Assembly (NCBI GenBank): GCA_023715865.1
Contig: JAMBOW010000002.1
Coordinates: 620,001-684,000, forward strand
Source: Neobacillus mesonae
GTDB lineage: Bacteria > Bacillota > Bacilli > Paenibacillales > Paenibacillaceae
Length of the DNA stretch: 64,000 nt
Direction: 5' to 3'
Part shown: positions 6,628-15,719 of the stretch, one piece after another
How the letters are laid out: the number at the start of each line of letters is the position of its first letter
How positions within the stretch are numbered: the stretch's first letter is position 1
Notes under the pieces: model-generated
Told to the model about the DNA's origin: nothing
Seen by the model: the letters and a program-made list of their open reading frames with translations, nothing else
The model's database searches: none
Translations under genes and position numbers: made by a program

Positions 6628-7712
6628 TACGTAACCGTCACCGCCCCGAGCACCGCGACTTCACCGTTAGCGATAACGATATTGCCTGTGCCACCGTTAA
6701 CGGTCATGTCCGTATAGTCGATGACCGACGGAATATCGAGAATAACGTTAGCTATTCGCGTATAACGAACCATCGGGTCCACAAACGCAAGTGTTCGTAA
6801 ATAAGCCGCAACGCCCGTTTCGATTTGCGCTTGTACGTCTTCAATCGTCGCGTCATCCGTAATATCGACGTCAACACTTACGTTAATCGGTACCTCTGTC
6901 GCGCCTACTACCGTACAGATTGCGCCGACCGGCGCTTCGCCTTGACCGCTTCCGTCTTGCGTAGGGTCGATGTAATCTTGCACCGCGGTTATAACGGAAG
7001 GTTCCGGCGACGTTTTCTGATCTCCAAGCAATACGACCTTAACCGTACCGCCTCCGTTCCATACCGGATATACTTTCGCGTCCGATACGCCTGAAACTTC
7101 GAGCGCCCATTGGCGATATTGATTTACGTTGCCCGATGTTGCCGGACGTTGAGCCCGGTCGAGATAACGCGCAAGTAAATCCGCATTAGACTCGGTATCG
7201 ACGCCGCCTGTTGCATTGTCTGCGTTTGTTACCGTTACGATACCGACCAAATCGCCGACCATCGTATTAATCGCGCCAATAGAAACGTTGCCCGCAGCGC
7301 CTGGTTCTTGCGCTGTTGCTTGCGTTGATACCGTGCCGCTTGCGCTAACCGTTACGTCTGCGTCTGTTTCGAAATAAATCGGAGCGTCGCCGCCAGTTGA
7401 TACGACTGTTCCCGCCGGAATAACCGTTGCTGCCGGTCCGGTGAATGTAAGGGTTACCGTTGCCTTTATCGCAGGCTTCCGCGTTAATCCGAACTCACGC
7501 GCACGTAAATCGAGATATTCCGAAGGCTGGTCCGGGCCTGCGAATCCGAAGGTTAATACGTTGTTAAGCTCCACGTACATTTCCATCATTTTAATGGAGG
7601 CCGGCGAGATTAAATCGAACGTTACGGAGCCTTGACGCTTGTCGATATCGGACGGTGAATCGTCGAGCATTTCCTGTAATAACGCCGCTGCCGTTCTGTC
7701 TTCATACGCCAT
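6627..7712 (-). CDS. xkdT: Baseplate protein J (Mu gp47 / XkdT family)
   Basis: 361 residues, the usual size. Family features include the start with RTAAALLQEMLDDSPSDIDK and GSVTFDLISPASIKMMEMYV, the beta-rich middle FTGPAATVIPAGTVV with EPGAAGNVSIGAIN, and the SNADLLARYLDRAQRPATSG segment. It is a structural wedge protein of the contractile tail baseplate. It follows the DUF2634 gene by a one-base overlap. Confidence 0.9.
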   Translation of the reverse strand: MAYEDRTAAALLQEMLDDSPSDIDKRQGSVTFDLISPASIKMMEMYVELNNVLTFGFAGPDQPSEYLDLRAREFGLTRKPAIKATVTLTFTGPAATVIPAGTVVSTGGDAPIYFETDADVTVSASGTVSTQATAQEPGAAGNVSIGAINTMVGDLVGIVTVTNADNATGGVDTESNADLLARYLDRAQRPATSGNVNQYRQWALEVSGVSDAKVYPVWNGGGTVKVVLLGDQKTSPEPSVITAVQDYIDPTQDGSGQGEAPVGAICTVVGATEVPINVSVDVDITDDATIEDVQAQIETGVAAYLRTLAFVDPMVRYTRIANVILDIPSVIDYTDMTVNGGTGNIVIANGEVAVLGAVTVT

Positions 7713-8128
7713 TAAATCGTCACCTCCATCGGAATAGTCTCTTCGTCTACGTCAACGAAAAAAGACACGTAAAGGCGGTCGCCCTCGCGTGTCAAAGTGA
7801 AATCATATACGTCTGATATGCGGTCATCGTAGATAAGCGCTTCTGTGATGACGCGCGGCACTTCCGTTTCAAGTAAGTCGATGGACGCGTCACTTCCGAT
7901 TAAATCTTCGATCTCACATCCGTAATCGGAATCGTAAATCGGAAACCGGTAACGCGCCGTGAGTATCGCTTTATATATGAACTGCTTAATCGCGTCCGTC
8001 CCGTCTACTATTCCGCCAATCTCTCCAGTATCAAAGTTAATCGCGTATGTTCGTAGCGGTAGGACATCCAAGCCTGCGTCGTCCGTCGTTATTATTTCTT
8101 CGTCTGGTCCGAGGGGACTAAGCGCCAT
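7712..8128 (-). CDS. xkdS: Baseplate wedge protein, DUF2634/XkdS-like (gp25-related)
   Basis: 138 residues. The pattern YAINFDTGEIGGIVDGTDAI followed by KAILTARYRFPIYDSDYGCE and a basic-acidic C-terminal beta part is the DUF2634 (XkdS) signature, related to T4 gp25 wedges. Order XkdR-S-T is conserved here. It overlaps the DUF2577 gene by 11 bases. Confidence 0.85.
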   Translation of the reverse strand: MALSPLGPDEEIITTDDAGLDVLPLRTYAINFDTGEIGGIVDGTDAIKQFIYKAILTARYRFPIYDSDYGCEIEDLIGSDASIDLLETEVPRVITEALIYDDRISDVYDFTLTREGDRLYVSFFVDVDEETIPMEVTI

Positions 8129-8465
8129 CTGCTCCGCCTCCTATCCGGTCGAGAATTACGTAACTCTGGCCGTTATTTGCCGATAATACGACAACGCGGT
8201 CGCCCGCTTTTAATACGTCGGGATATTCGATATCCGCGTCCGTTCCGTTAAGTTTTATCGTCTCCGTACGCTTCGTTAAATGCGAGCAGATAACGTAATC
8301 GCCCGGCTCAAGTTCGAACGGCATATTGTCGAGCTTTATACGCAAAGAAGGCGGTGCTGCCGTTACCGTCGCGTACTCTACGTCCGTGTCTCTGTTGTGG
8401 CCGAGCTTCTTTATAACGTGGCGCAATTGATTCGATCCGTAACCTTCGATTAATTCAACCGGCAA
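8118..8465 (-). CDS. xkdR: DUF2577/XkdR-like tail protein
   Basis: 115 residues, mostly beta. SLRIKLDNMPFELEPGDYVI and AGDRVVVLSANNGQSYVILD are typical of DUF2577 proteins, located between the gp27/gp44-like hub and DUF2634 in PBSX-like tails. A baseplate component, by family and position. Confidence 0.8.
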   Translation of the reverse strand: MPVELIEGYGSNQLRHVIKKLGHNRDTDVEYATVTAAPPSLRIKLDNMPFELEPGDYVICSHLTKRTETIKLNGTDADIEYPDVLKAGDRVVVLSANNGQSYVILDRIGGGADGA

Positions 8466-8479
8466 GATAACCGCCTCCT

Positions 8480-9532
8480 TTACGATTTAGTTTCTTTGCT
8501 GCTCGCGACTTTCTTCGCTTCCTTAACCGCGGCTTTCTTCTCTTCGTTATCCTCGTAATCGAGCTCCGGAAGATCATCCGTCTTAGAAATCGTTATTTGC
8601 ATACGGTGATATCCGTCCGCGAATGTATGACTATCCGCATTAACGTAAAAACCGCCGATCAAGTCCGTCATGCTTTCGAAAGCATAAACGGCTGTGCCAG
8701 CGGTTATGTCCGTGTTGCCTAACGCTTCTATGAGGGCATCCTCCGTAACCTTGCCTAACTCAGATAGGCGCGTTTTTGCAAGCTGTTCCATTTGCGATTT
8801 CGTTGAGTCCGCTTCCGCCTGCTCCATGTGCTGCATCAATCCGTAAGTCGCGATAAGGTCGGCGTTCTTAGCAGATGCAGATAACTCATTCGATTCTTTA
8901 TCCTGACCGATAACCTTAACAGATGTTCGCATTTCCTCAATTGAACGCGTTCTGTTGGCGGTTAGAATGTTGACGCCGTCCTCCAACATCCATCGAACCG
9001 TTGCGTCCTTCTTCTCCTTGAGATAAAGTTTGCCACCCGTCGAGTAAACGAAAAACTTACGGCCGTTCTGCTTACGCGTTTCCGTCAGCGCCGTGACCAT
9101 CATATCCCATAGCGTCATGCTGCGCAGAATCATACGCGGTATTACGTACCCTGTATTCGCAACGTCTCCAACCGATACGCCGAACGTTTTACAAATATCC
9201 TTAACGATGGAAGCAGCGGTCATATTAACGAATTTACGCGTATCCGTATTCTTCGTTAAATACACGTTCTCGTCATGCGCGACAATCGTAGCTGATCCGT
9301 CTTGCGCGATTGAATACGAAAAAACGACACCGCGAAATAAGCCGACGCCATCAACGTAGAAACGCAGTTCTTTGCCGACTTCGATATTAACCGCTTGATC
9401 ATCGCCGCTAATCGTATTCGAGAACGAAACGGTTAGCGTGCGGTGCGGTTGCGATACATCACCGGACCAAGTAGCGGAAGTAACGAGTTGATCAAGGTAA
9501 TATTCACCGTCATAACGTACCGTTATCTTCAC
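8480..9532 (-). CDS. xkdQ: Tail hub protein, XkdQ/YqbQ-like (gp27/gp44 family)
   Basis: 350 residues. It opens with MKITVRYDGEYYLDQLVTSA and WSGDVSQPHRTLTVSFSNT, followed by barrel strands and SIVKDICKTFGVSVGDVANT. Such proteins form the trimeric hub linking tail tube and baseplate. The C terminus is a charged lysine-rich tail. It overlaps the LysM gene by 4 bases. Confidence 0.85.
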   Translation of the reverse strand: MKITVRYDGEYYLDQLVTSATWSGDVSQPHRTLTVSFSNTISGDDQAVNIEVGKELRFYVDGVGLFRGVVFSYSIAQDGSATIVAHDENVYLTKNTDTRKFVNMTAASIVKDICKTFGVSVGDVANTGYVIPRMILRSMTLWDMMVTALTETRKQNGRKFFVYSTGGKLYLKEKKDATVRWMLEDGVNILTANRTRSIEEMRTSVKVIGQDKESNELSASAKNADLIATYGLMQHMEQAEADSTKSQMEQLAKTRLSELGKVTEDALIEALGNTDITAGTAVYAFESMTDLIGGFYVNADSHTFADGYHRMQITISKTDDLPELDYEDNEEKKAAVKEAKKVASSKETKS

Positions 9533-10206
9533 GGTATCACCAGCTTTTGTCCCGGCTTAAGTACGTTCGGATTCGCGCCGATAACCAATTTATTCTTATC
9601 GTAGAGCTTCCGCCAATCGTTGCCGTCTCCGTATACTTCCGGTTTGGCCGCGATCTTAAATAACGAGTCGCCCGATTTGACCGTGTAGGATTTCGCCTTA
9701 TCGACCGTCGACGGACGTTCAGCGGATGTCTGCGGCTTCGTTCCGGCGTTCGAGTTCGTATTGCCGTCCGATTTCTTTTTCGTGGAGATAAATACGTACT
9801 CTTTAAGTTGTATCGTAAAGTAAATATCGCCCGGCTCTCCGCCGCGCTCTTCGTACTCAAACGAGCGAATTGTTACCGCAATATTAATCGGAGTACCCGT
9901 AACGATATAGCGGAGGGGCTTACCGGATTTCTGCCACTTTTCGATTAGCTTTACGCATTCCCACGGATCTTTTAAACTCATATAGCGGCAATAAGATGCG
10001 TTGTAATCTCGCGGAAAAAACGAAGAAAGCGAAAACTCTTTGAGCCGGTTGTTACCGAGCATGGTATATTCGCCGAGGTTAGTTATTTCTATATCTTGAT
10101 AACCGTACGTAGAGGATACGGAGATAGTTTCCGGGTCCACTGGTAACCATAACGTTTCTGCTGAATTATTAAATTTAAACCAAAACTGCGGTCTCTTTCG
10201 CGCCAT
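9529..10206 (-). CDS. xkdP: LysM-containing tail protein, XkdP/gp53-like
   Basis: 225 residues. The N-terminal about 145 residues (FWFKFNNSAETLWLPVDPET ... FTIQLKEYVFI) form the XkdP-type domain. After a Ser/Thr/Asn linker a C-terminal LysM domain (SYTVKSGDSLFKIAAK ... NPNVLKPGQKLVIP) may bind glycan or fix the hub. Position between tape measure and XkdQ is as in PBSX. Confidence 0.85.
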   Translation of the reverse strand: MARKRPQFWFKFNNSAETLWLPVDPETISVSSTYGYQDIEITNLGEYTMLGNNRLKEFSLSSFFPRDYNASYCRYMSLKDPWECVKLIEKWQKSGKPLRYIVTGTPINIAVTIRSFEYEERGGEPGDIYFTIQLKEYVFISTKKKSDGNTNSNAGTKPQTSAERPSTVDKAKSYTVKSGDSLFKIAAKPEVYGDGNDWRKLYDKNKLVIGANPNVLKPGQKLVIP

Positions 10207-10224
10207 CTCGTATTCGCCTCCTCA

Positions 10225-11883
10225 TCACGCGAGATACTGCGCAAGCTCATAAGCTATACGTTGAATATCATGATCATTCCTTACGTTCATATTTTGAATA
10301 ACGATTGTAGGCGTACCACTCCCGCCGCTACCTCCGATTTGTTTACCATTATCGCGCCATTCTTGCGCCTCGGTTTTCGTTAATACCGCCTCGCCTGCGT
10401 GCAATCGCGCTGGCATATTGTTGTACGGAACGTTATCGAGACCGCCGGCATATCCGCGTACTGAACGTTGGAACGAACTGAGCGCATTGCCTACGGTGTC
10501 GGCGGCTTTACCGAAGAAACCTTTCTCTTTAGGCGCGACCAGCTTCGTTTCACCTTTGATCATCGGCTGGCCGTCCGGAGTTTTAGCGGCCCATTCGTCG
10601 AACCCCTTAAGATTATTCAGGTACTTATCGCCTTTTAACGCTGGCGAGATCGCGGAAAATGGATTGAAGTTCGCTTTGATTCCGTCCATGATACCTTGAG
10701 CAATTGCGGCACCAACTTTAGAAGCTGCAGCAATGATTTCAGGGGCTGAAGCTGCCAGGGAGTCTCCAATAAAGTTGATGATATCCGACACTATACTAGT
10801 GAAGTTAGTCTTACCTGTGCTTGACCACCAAGCGTTAAATGTAGCCATAAGGTTATCGAAAATGAACTCTATCTTGCCGGTTAAAGTGGGGATCTTCGCG
10901 AACTCAGGATTATTAATGAAGTTAGTGTTAATATAATTTGTAGCTTGGCGTACAGAGTTAACGGCACCCTCCACTAAACCGCCGAATGCTTGGGCACCCC
11001 ACTCTTTGAGCTTCTTAAAATCAGAGCCTTCCAGCCATTTATTAAAGTCTTGCATCATCGGTTTAATGTAATCGAGACCGTTTGTCCCCATGTCCCGCAA
11101 TGCTGTTTTAATCTTACCAACCGTCTGCAGGTATTGGCCCATCGTCGTTTGTTCTTGAGCTTTAAGTAAATCGTTAGATGCTCCCAACTTTTCTAGGAAT
11201 TTATCTAGTTCGCGCAACTGGGTATCCAGGTCTAAATTCTTAAGCGGCTTCAAATCCGACCGGGAAAGCTCGAACCGCTCAACGAGCGACTGCGTATCAC
11301 CAGAAAAGAACTCTTTCAACGCAAGCGCCGCACCCTCGTATCCTTGCACTGGATCAATCGCTGCCAAACGCTCAGCTAAGTTAGTCATCTGCTTAAGCTG
11401 ACCGAGTTCCTTTGACGTAGCGATGAAACCTTTACTCGATCCCAGAAAGTCGCCGATATCATACGGACTTATATTCGCGCGCTCCTGCATAAACGAGAGG
11501 TAGTCTTCCGCGGTCTTCTCGTATCCCTTACCGAACATCGCCTCGACCGTTACGACACGTTGTTCATGGCGCGCTGCCTCCGCAATCGTCTTATCGAAAA
11601 GTCCGGCGCTAGCCCTTGCGGATAAATACGCGGCACCTAACGCAACAACCGATCCCGTTAGACTGCCGATACCGCCTCGCGCATTAGCCGTAGCACGACG
11701 CGAGTTCTGCGCGAACGTAAGCATAGAACGGCCGGCACCACGTACACCTGACGCAAGCTCGCTAAACGAGTTCGATGCGCTGTGATTGGCAGACGATAAA
11801 CTTGACGTAGTACTGCGCAGACTCTTCGTTGCTCTCTCCGTCTGTTCTATTTGGCGCTGTGCCTTACGGAGTCCGGACGACAT
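10225..11883 (-). CDS. xkdO: Tape measure protein
   Basis: 552 residues. Helical N terminus (LRKAQRQIEQTERATKSLRS), a Gly/Ala-rich hydrophobic segment near residue 75 (GGIGSLTGSVVALGAAYLSA), a long helical middle, and a Gly-rich C-terminal part with MPARLHAGEAVLTKTEAQEW, a motif common at the end of tape measures. At about 0.15 nm per residue this predicts a short tail near 80 nm, if the whole chain acts as ruler. The frameshifted chaperone gene lies just upstream. Confidence 0.85.
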   Translation of the reverse strand: MSSGLRKAQRQIEQTERATKSLRSTTSSLSSANHSASNSFSELASGVRGAGRSMLTFAQNSRRATANARGGIGSLTGSVVALGAAYLSARASAGLFDKTIAEAARHEQRVVTVEAMFGKGYEKTAEDYLSFMQERANISPYDIGDFLGSSKGFIATSKELGQLKQMTNLAERLAAIDPVQGYEGAALALKEFFSGDTQSLVERFELSRSDLKPLKNLDLDTQLRELDKFLEKLGASNDLLKAQEQTTMGQYLQTVGKIKTALRDMGTNGLDYIKPMMQDFNKWLEGSDFKKLKEWGAQAFGGLVEGAVNSVRQATNYINTNFINNPEFAKIPTLTGKIEFIFDNLMATFNAWWSSTGKTNFTSIVSDIINFIGDSLAASAPEIIAAASKVGAAIAQGIMDGIKANFNPFSAISPALKGDKYLNNLKGFDEWAAKTPDGQPMIKGETKLVAPKEKGFFGKAADTVGNALSSFQRSVRGYAGGLDNVPYNNMPARLHAGEAVLTKTEAQEWRDNGKQIGGSGGSGTPTIVIQNMNVRNDHDIQRIAYELAQYLA

Positions 11884-11933
11884 ATTCTCGTCCTTTAACC
11901 GTAGGCGCGCTATTAGATCGAATGCTATACGAA

Positions 11934-12499
11934 TTACCTCCTCCCTGCGTTTGCATTACGCTGTGCTCGCGCTAGTGCTTCCTCTTCTTCGCGCAAAATG
12001 AGCATTGACGCGTACATGAAACGAACATATCTACGGTCCTTAGCGTAGACTTCATCTGGCGGTATGCCGTGGCGCTGGAATATCTCGTGCAAGAGACCTG
12101 CCTCGCCACCCGCCTTGATTAGTTTTTTATTTCCGCGATTTCCTCTTCTTCGTTACTGAATCCAGATAGCTCCATGATCTTCGCCAGTATCTTGATACGC
12201 TCGCCCGGATGCAACGCCTTATACACGCAGTCGGCAGCGTCAAACGCATCGAATTTAGCACGCAATTCTGAATCGTTAAAGTCCGGGTCAACGCAGCCCG
12301 CCGCGATGATTAAGTTGTCGTGTCTGTCGCCGTCAAACTCTTTGTTCTTTCCTACCAAAGCTTGATTTTTAGTGCGATCAATGGTTGCATTAGTTACTGA
12401 TTTAACCGTTACTTTTGCTTTGAGTCTTGGGATGTACACCTCATCAGTTAACTCAACTGGTGCGCCGAGGAGCGCCTCAAGTCCTTTACCGTTTGCCAT
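11934..12499 (-). CDS. Tail assembly chaperone, -1 frameshift product (about 188 aa)
   Basis: Reading starts at ATG 12499 and shifts -1 on the heptamer A-AAA-AAC at 12128-12122, just before the TAA at 12121-12119. It then continues LIKAGGEAGLLHEIFQRHGI ... LARAQRNANAGRR to TAA 11936-11934. This is the gpG/gpGT arrangement: a short protein and a rarer extended form that bind the tape measure during tail assembly. The slippery site is in the correct phase and the extension is a clean helical frame ending just before the tape measure gene. Confidence 0.85.
12119..12499 (-). CDS. xkdN: Tail assembly chaperone, short form (XkdN-like)
   Basis: 126 residues from ATG 12499. XkdN-like order: LEALLGAPVELTDEVYIPRL with KVTVKSVTNATIDRTKNQA, then an acidic helix-rich C-terminal part (AKIMELSGFSNEEEEIAEIK). 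It ends on the slippery AAAAAAC-TAA used to make the longer form. It sits between tail tube and tape measure, as in PBSX. Confidence 0.85.
   Translation of the reverse strand: MANGKGLEALLGAPVELTDEVYIPRLKAKVTVKSVTNATIDRTKNQALVGKNKEFDGDRHDNLIIAAGCVDPDFNDSELRAKFDAFDAADCVYKALHPGERIKILAKIMELSGFSNEEEEIAEIKN
12122..12128 (-). promoter_or_regulatory. -1 programmed ribosomal frameshift site A-AAA-AAC
   Basis: The minus-strand heptamer is A AAA AAC in the zero frame, followed at once by TAA. It is an X-XXY-YYZ slippery site. Slippage gives a 62-residue extension ending at 11934. No clear stimulatory pseudoknot was worked out. Confidence 0.85.
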
Positions 12500-12571
12500 C
12501 TATCTCAATCCTCCGATTGTTTTCAAAGTAAAACGACGGACCCACTTAAGGAATCCGCCGCGTCAAATATG

Positions 12572-13015
12572 TTAAGCTCTAATTCTGTCAAGAAACTCGT
12601 GCCCACTAAATACAAACGTATACTCGTTCTCAACGATCGAGCCGACCTCCGCATTAACCAACGGAATATTGTCAAACATAACGTTCTTTAATCGAACGCG
12701 ATATGCTCCATGCGATTCAGGGTCGTGGAGTTTAATGATTAATTCGGTCACGTATGGGGAACTCTTGTCATCCGCCACTTGTGACATTTTCTCAATCCAC
12801 TCAGTTGTAACAAGGTAGCCAGTAGCTGAACCAGTACCTTTAAGTGTCGTTTGTTTGTTTCCAATCCAACGGGTACCCGGTGAGCGAACTTCCTCAATAC
12901 CAACCTCTATATTGGCTTGGATATTAAAGATGCTCGTTAACTGGTTCCCGTCGACATCGTAAACGTAAGCGTAGTTGCCGCTAACTACACGTCTAGCGTC
13001 TAATGGAGCTGTCAT
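12572..13015 (-). CDS. xkdM: Tail tube protein (XkdM family)
   Basis: 147 residues. YAYVYDVDGNQLTSIFNIQA followed by EVRSPGTRWIGNKQTTLKG and TGYLVTTEWIEKMSQVADD are characteristic of XkdM tubes, which form the inner tube inside the sheath. It follows the sheath gene by 14 bases. Its DNA is slightly more AT-rich than the flanking baseplate genes. Confidence 0.9.
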   Translation of the reverse strand: MTAPLDARRVVSGNYAYVYDVDGNQLTSIFNIQANIEVGIEEVRSPGTRWIGNKQTTLKGTGSATGYLVTTEWIEKMSQVADDKSSPYVTELIIKLHDPESHGAYRVRLKNVMFDNIPLVNAEVGSIVENEYTFVFSGHEFLDRIRA

Positions 13016-13029
13016 CGTCTCACCGTCCC

Positions 13030-14076
13030 TTAAATGTTAATTGTCATAAAGATGCGTTCCATGCTATCGACTTCCGCGTAGCTGACCACGAGGAACACGG
13101 AGTCCCCAACGCTAGGTCGAGCCGGGTCGAGCATTACAACTGGCGCAGTCAACACGTCATCCGCCTCAAGTGTTTCGAGATACGCTTTAATCGCGACGAT
13201 GAGCGTTGCTTGTCCGTCAGCGTTGTTGTTGAGCTTGCCGATATAACTATCCGCAGCAGTCGTCGTAATGTCCGTTGATATCGCCTGACGTGCGCGAATC
13301 GAACGGATTTTAGCGCCACTTGTCGTTAGTCCTTGCATGATCTTGACCTTCGCGCCATCGTTAACGAACACCAGCGAACCGGCCGTAAGTGCTGCGTCAA
13401 ATTGCGTATTAGTTAAGCGTTTTGTCACGTCCGTTGCCGGAACCTGAACGTAAGTAATCGAACGATTAATCGTTGTGCCAGCGATAAGGCCGGCTACCCA
13501 CGGAGCGAACTCCGAAGATGTCAGCGTATCCTCGTTGATTTGAACGCCGCTGATTAAGTTAACGATGTAGTCATCGTCATTAAGCGTTGAGCGCGAGTTG
13601 CCCGCCGTAGGGTCAGCGTCAGTTGTCGCGTCGCCACCGATAACCGCGATAAAGTGTTTGCCTGCGGACCGACTAGCGGCCACCCACGTTTTAGTTGCGG
13701 CTTGCTCGGTAACGCTGTACTCACCGTCAAACACGAACACGTTGAACGGACGAGTATCGAAAGCAGCTCGCATATCCGTGTAATCTGCGGCAACAGGCGA
13801 ATCCGGCATCGTGTATACGAGCACGTCACGCGCACCGCCTTGAAGCGCGAGTTCAATCGACTTTACGTTCGCAGCACCGAAAAGCTCATTTGCCTGGCTA
13901 ACGGATTCAACGGTATAGAACGTTTCGGCAACGGCTGATCCGCCTGCATACGCAAGCAGCGGAATTGCGACAGTACCGCGTGCGCCTCCGCTAATTTGTG
14001 CGGCCGCTGTTTGGACGTAGTTGATGTAAAGACCGGGCTGTTTAGGTAGCGCGGTTGGGTCCCAACTTCCTGCCAT
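13030..14076 (-). CDS. xkdK: Contractile tail sheath protein (XkdK family)
   Basis: 348 residues, short for a sheath but normal for the XkdK type. Opening QPGLYINYVQTAAAQISGGA with GTVAIPLLAYAGG, then FNVFVFDGEYSVTEQA, an AVIGGDAT loop, and a C-terminal part with TAPVVMLDPARPSVGDSVFL and SMERIFMTINI. It defines a myovirus-like virion. A terminator lies just upstream, between this gene and the XkdJ-like gene. Confidence 0.95.
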   Translation of the reverse strand: MAGSWDPTALPKQPGLYINYVQTAAAQISGGARGTVAIPLLAYAGGSAVAETFYTVESVSQANELFGAANVKSIELALQGGARDVLVYTMPDSPVAADYTDMRAAFDTRPFNVFVFDGEYSVTEQAATKTWVAASRSAGKHFIAVIGGDATTDADPTAGNSRSTLNDDDYIVNLISGVQINEDTLTSSEFAPWVAGLIAGTTINRSITYVQVPATDVTKRLTNTQFDAALTAGSLVFVNDGAKVKIMQGLTTSGAKIRSIRARQAISTDITTTAADSYIGKLNNNADGQATLIVAIKAYLETLEADDVLTAPVVMLDPARPSVGDSVFLVVSYAEVDSMERIFMTINI

Positions 14077-14093
14077 TTAATGACCTCCTTTGG

Positions 14094-14122
14094 AAATAAA
14101 AAAGAGCGCCCGTAATGGACGC
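14094..14122 (-). terminator. Terminator between tail terminator and sheath genes
   Basis: GCGCCC (14106-14111) pairs with GGACGC (14117-14122) around GTAAT (one G-U pair); on the minus strand TCTTTTTTATTT follows. It lies inside the late operon, so it may set the ratio of head to tail transcripts. Confidence 0.6.
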
Positions 14123-14124
14123 CC

Positions 14125-14559
14125 TTAAGTGAATCGTGAGTAAACGTTATTAATTTTTTCGTATTGTTTCTGCGGTACCGACCGCCGTGTCTCCGCTGTA
14201 AGAATACCGATTGTCGCGTATATCTTGTTATCCGTAAGAGTCGGATGCCCGTACGTGAACCCGTCAATCCGCATGTTCGTATCCGGAAGACTCTCCGTTA
14301 TCTCGAACGCATCGACCAACGAGTCCATAATCGGAAACGCCTCCTCCGCAAACTCGCTGAAATAAACGAATTGATATTCGCGATCAATCCGGTAATAATA
14401 CGGAGTTTCTTTTACCGGTGGATCTCCGTTTTGAAACCGAATGACCAACGTATTAGGACGCGGCTGTTCCGGCACCGTTTGCTTCTCGGTTAACACATCG
14501 GGAAGCGCTCCATTAACGAAGGTCTCTATCGCGATAATCTCGTCAGTAACCGTCGACAA
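14125..14559 (-). CDS. Tail terminator / XkdJ-like protein
   Basis: 144 residues, starting at TTG 14559 directly after the stop of the HK97-gp10-like gene. Motifs IAIETFVNGALPDVLTEKQ, VIRFQNGDPPVKETPYYYRI and FAEEAFPIMDSLVDAFEIT match the XkdJ/tail-terminator group found before the sheath. It caps the tail at the neck, by family and position. Confidence 0.75.
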   Translation of the reverse strand: MSTVTDEIIAIETFVNGALPDVLTEKQTVPEQPRPNTLVIRFQNGDPPVKETPYYYRIDREYQFVYFSEFAEEAFPIMDSLVDAFEITESLPDTNMRIDGFTYGHPTLTDNKIYATIGILTAETRRSVPQKQYEKINNVYSRFT

Positions 14560-14562
14560 ACG

Positions 14563-14985
14563 TTACCACCCCCGCGCCTTAAACTCGTCTTCAATTTCGT
14601 TTTCAATATCGCGCATCCACTTATCGCCGTGCTTTTGTGCCGGAATATCGAGGAACTTTTTCTCCGTTCCTGGCGTGCGGAGCGACTTACCGCCCGCATC
14701 TTCTTCGTGAATGTAGTACGCGTAATTAAACCGCCCTTTACGTCCACGTTCCGTTGCATTGGCGCTAATCTCACCGACATAGCCGTCGCCTTCACGCTTG
14801 ATATCGCTCGTCGTAATCGAACGCCGCAACGTACTCTTATCGATCGGCGCGATATCTACGGATTCACGTTTCCACTCGTCGAGAGCGTCGTGCATTCCGC
14901 GTACGGTAGCGTCAGCAATAAACTCGTCGGCTCCGTCTAATGCACGCATCAACTTCGAGATATCGAACTCTAGCGAAAACGCCAT
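14563..14985 (-). CDS. HK97 gp10-like neck protein
   Basis: 140 residues. ISKLMRALDGADEFIADATV, WKRESVDIAPIDKSTLRRS and YAYYIHEEDAGGKSLRTP are the usual gp10/XkdI-like features: helical N terminus, then a small beta domain with the IAP(I/V)(D/K)xxxLRxS motif. Joins head and tail. It overlaps the head-tail adaptor by one base. Confidence 0.8.
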   Translation of the reverse strand: MAFSLEFDISKLMRALDGADEFIADATVRGMHDALDEWKRESVDIAPIDKSTLRRSITTSDIKREGDGYVGEISANATERGRKGRFNYAYYIHEEDAGGKSLRTPGTEKKFLDIPAQKHGDKWMRDIENEIEDEFKARGW

Positions 14986-15302
14986 TACACGTTCACCTCC
15001 GTTAAGACAACGCGCGCATTAAGCATGCGGACCGGTCGAATTGCAATCGGCTTACGTTTGATCTTTATACCCAATTCGTTCGTATATTCGATGGTATCGT
15101 CGTACGTAATATTCGGTTGCTTATCGAGGTAAATCGACATGCTAGATACCGCTTCTTGACCGAGGTTATTAACGACAGTCTTCGTCTGCTCGCTAACACG
15201 CGCCATGAGCGTAATCGGTTCAGCGGTGCCGCCGCGTCCCCATCCGTTACTTGCGGTCGCTTTATGGACCGTGACCGTTTGCTTCATCGGAACTAATGGC
15301 AC
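14985..15302 (-). CDS. Head-tail adaptor/joining protein (XkdH-like)
   Basis: 105 residues, a beta barrel pattern: KQTVTVHKATASNGWGRGG ... VSSMSIYLDKQPNITYDDTI ... ARVVLTEVNV. Typical of SPP1 gp16/XkdH stopper proteins located between connector and gp10-like genes. Confidence 0.8.
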   Translation of the reverse strand: MPLVPMKQTVTVHKATASNGWGRGGTAEPITLMARVSEQTKTVVNNLGQEAVSSMSIYLDKQPNITYDDTIEYTNELGIKIKRKPIAIRPVRMLNARVVLTEVNV

Positions 15303-15303
15303 G

Positions 15304-15705
15304 TTACATCACCGTCCATTTAGCGGAACGTTTCGATATCTTGATGCCGCCGTTTTCCGCTCCGATTAGGTCGAGCGCTGATTGCGGAATAAACTTGCGG
15401 AGAGATTCGTAAGGTTGCGAAGTTGTATGATCTTTAAACGTAACGTTAAACGCTCCAGTCAGCGCAAAGGACGCGATGCCTTGTTGCTGCATGCGGAGCG
15501 TATCGTTGAACATTATCGCTAGAACGTTCGCGAACTCGTATACTGCGGAATTGGGAATCGTATATTTCGGATAGGCGACCGTGAGCTCTCGACCGGCGAC
15601 GTTTAACAATCGTGTTTTTCTCGCCTCGTCACTCGCTTGCCAATCCTCTACATCGACGCAATTACCGTTGATATACGCGTCAGCATCCGGAATTATATAA
15701 GCCAC
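15304..15705 (-). CDS. Head-tail connector protein (DUF3199/gp15-like)
   Basis: 133 residues. PDADAYINGNCVDVEDWQAS then ARKTRLLNVAGRELTVAYPK is the connector pattern of XkdG/YqbG proteins, which bind the portal. The C-terminal half is more variable (FALTGAFNVTFKDHTTSQP). Confidence 0.75.
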   Translation of the reverse strand: MAYIIPDADAYINGNCVDVEDWQASDEARKTRLLNVAGRELTVAYPKYTIPNSAVYEFANVLAIMFNDTLRMQQQGIASFALTGAFNVTFKDHTTSQPYESLRKFIPQSALDLIGAENGGIKISKRSAKWTVM

Positions 15706-15719
15706 GTAACCACCTCCGT

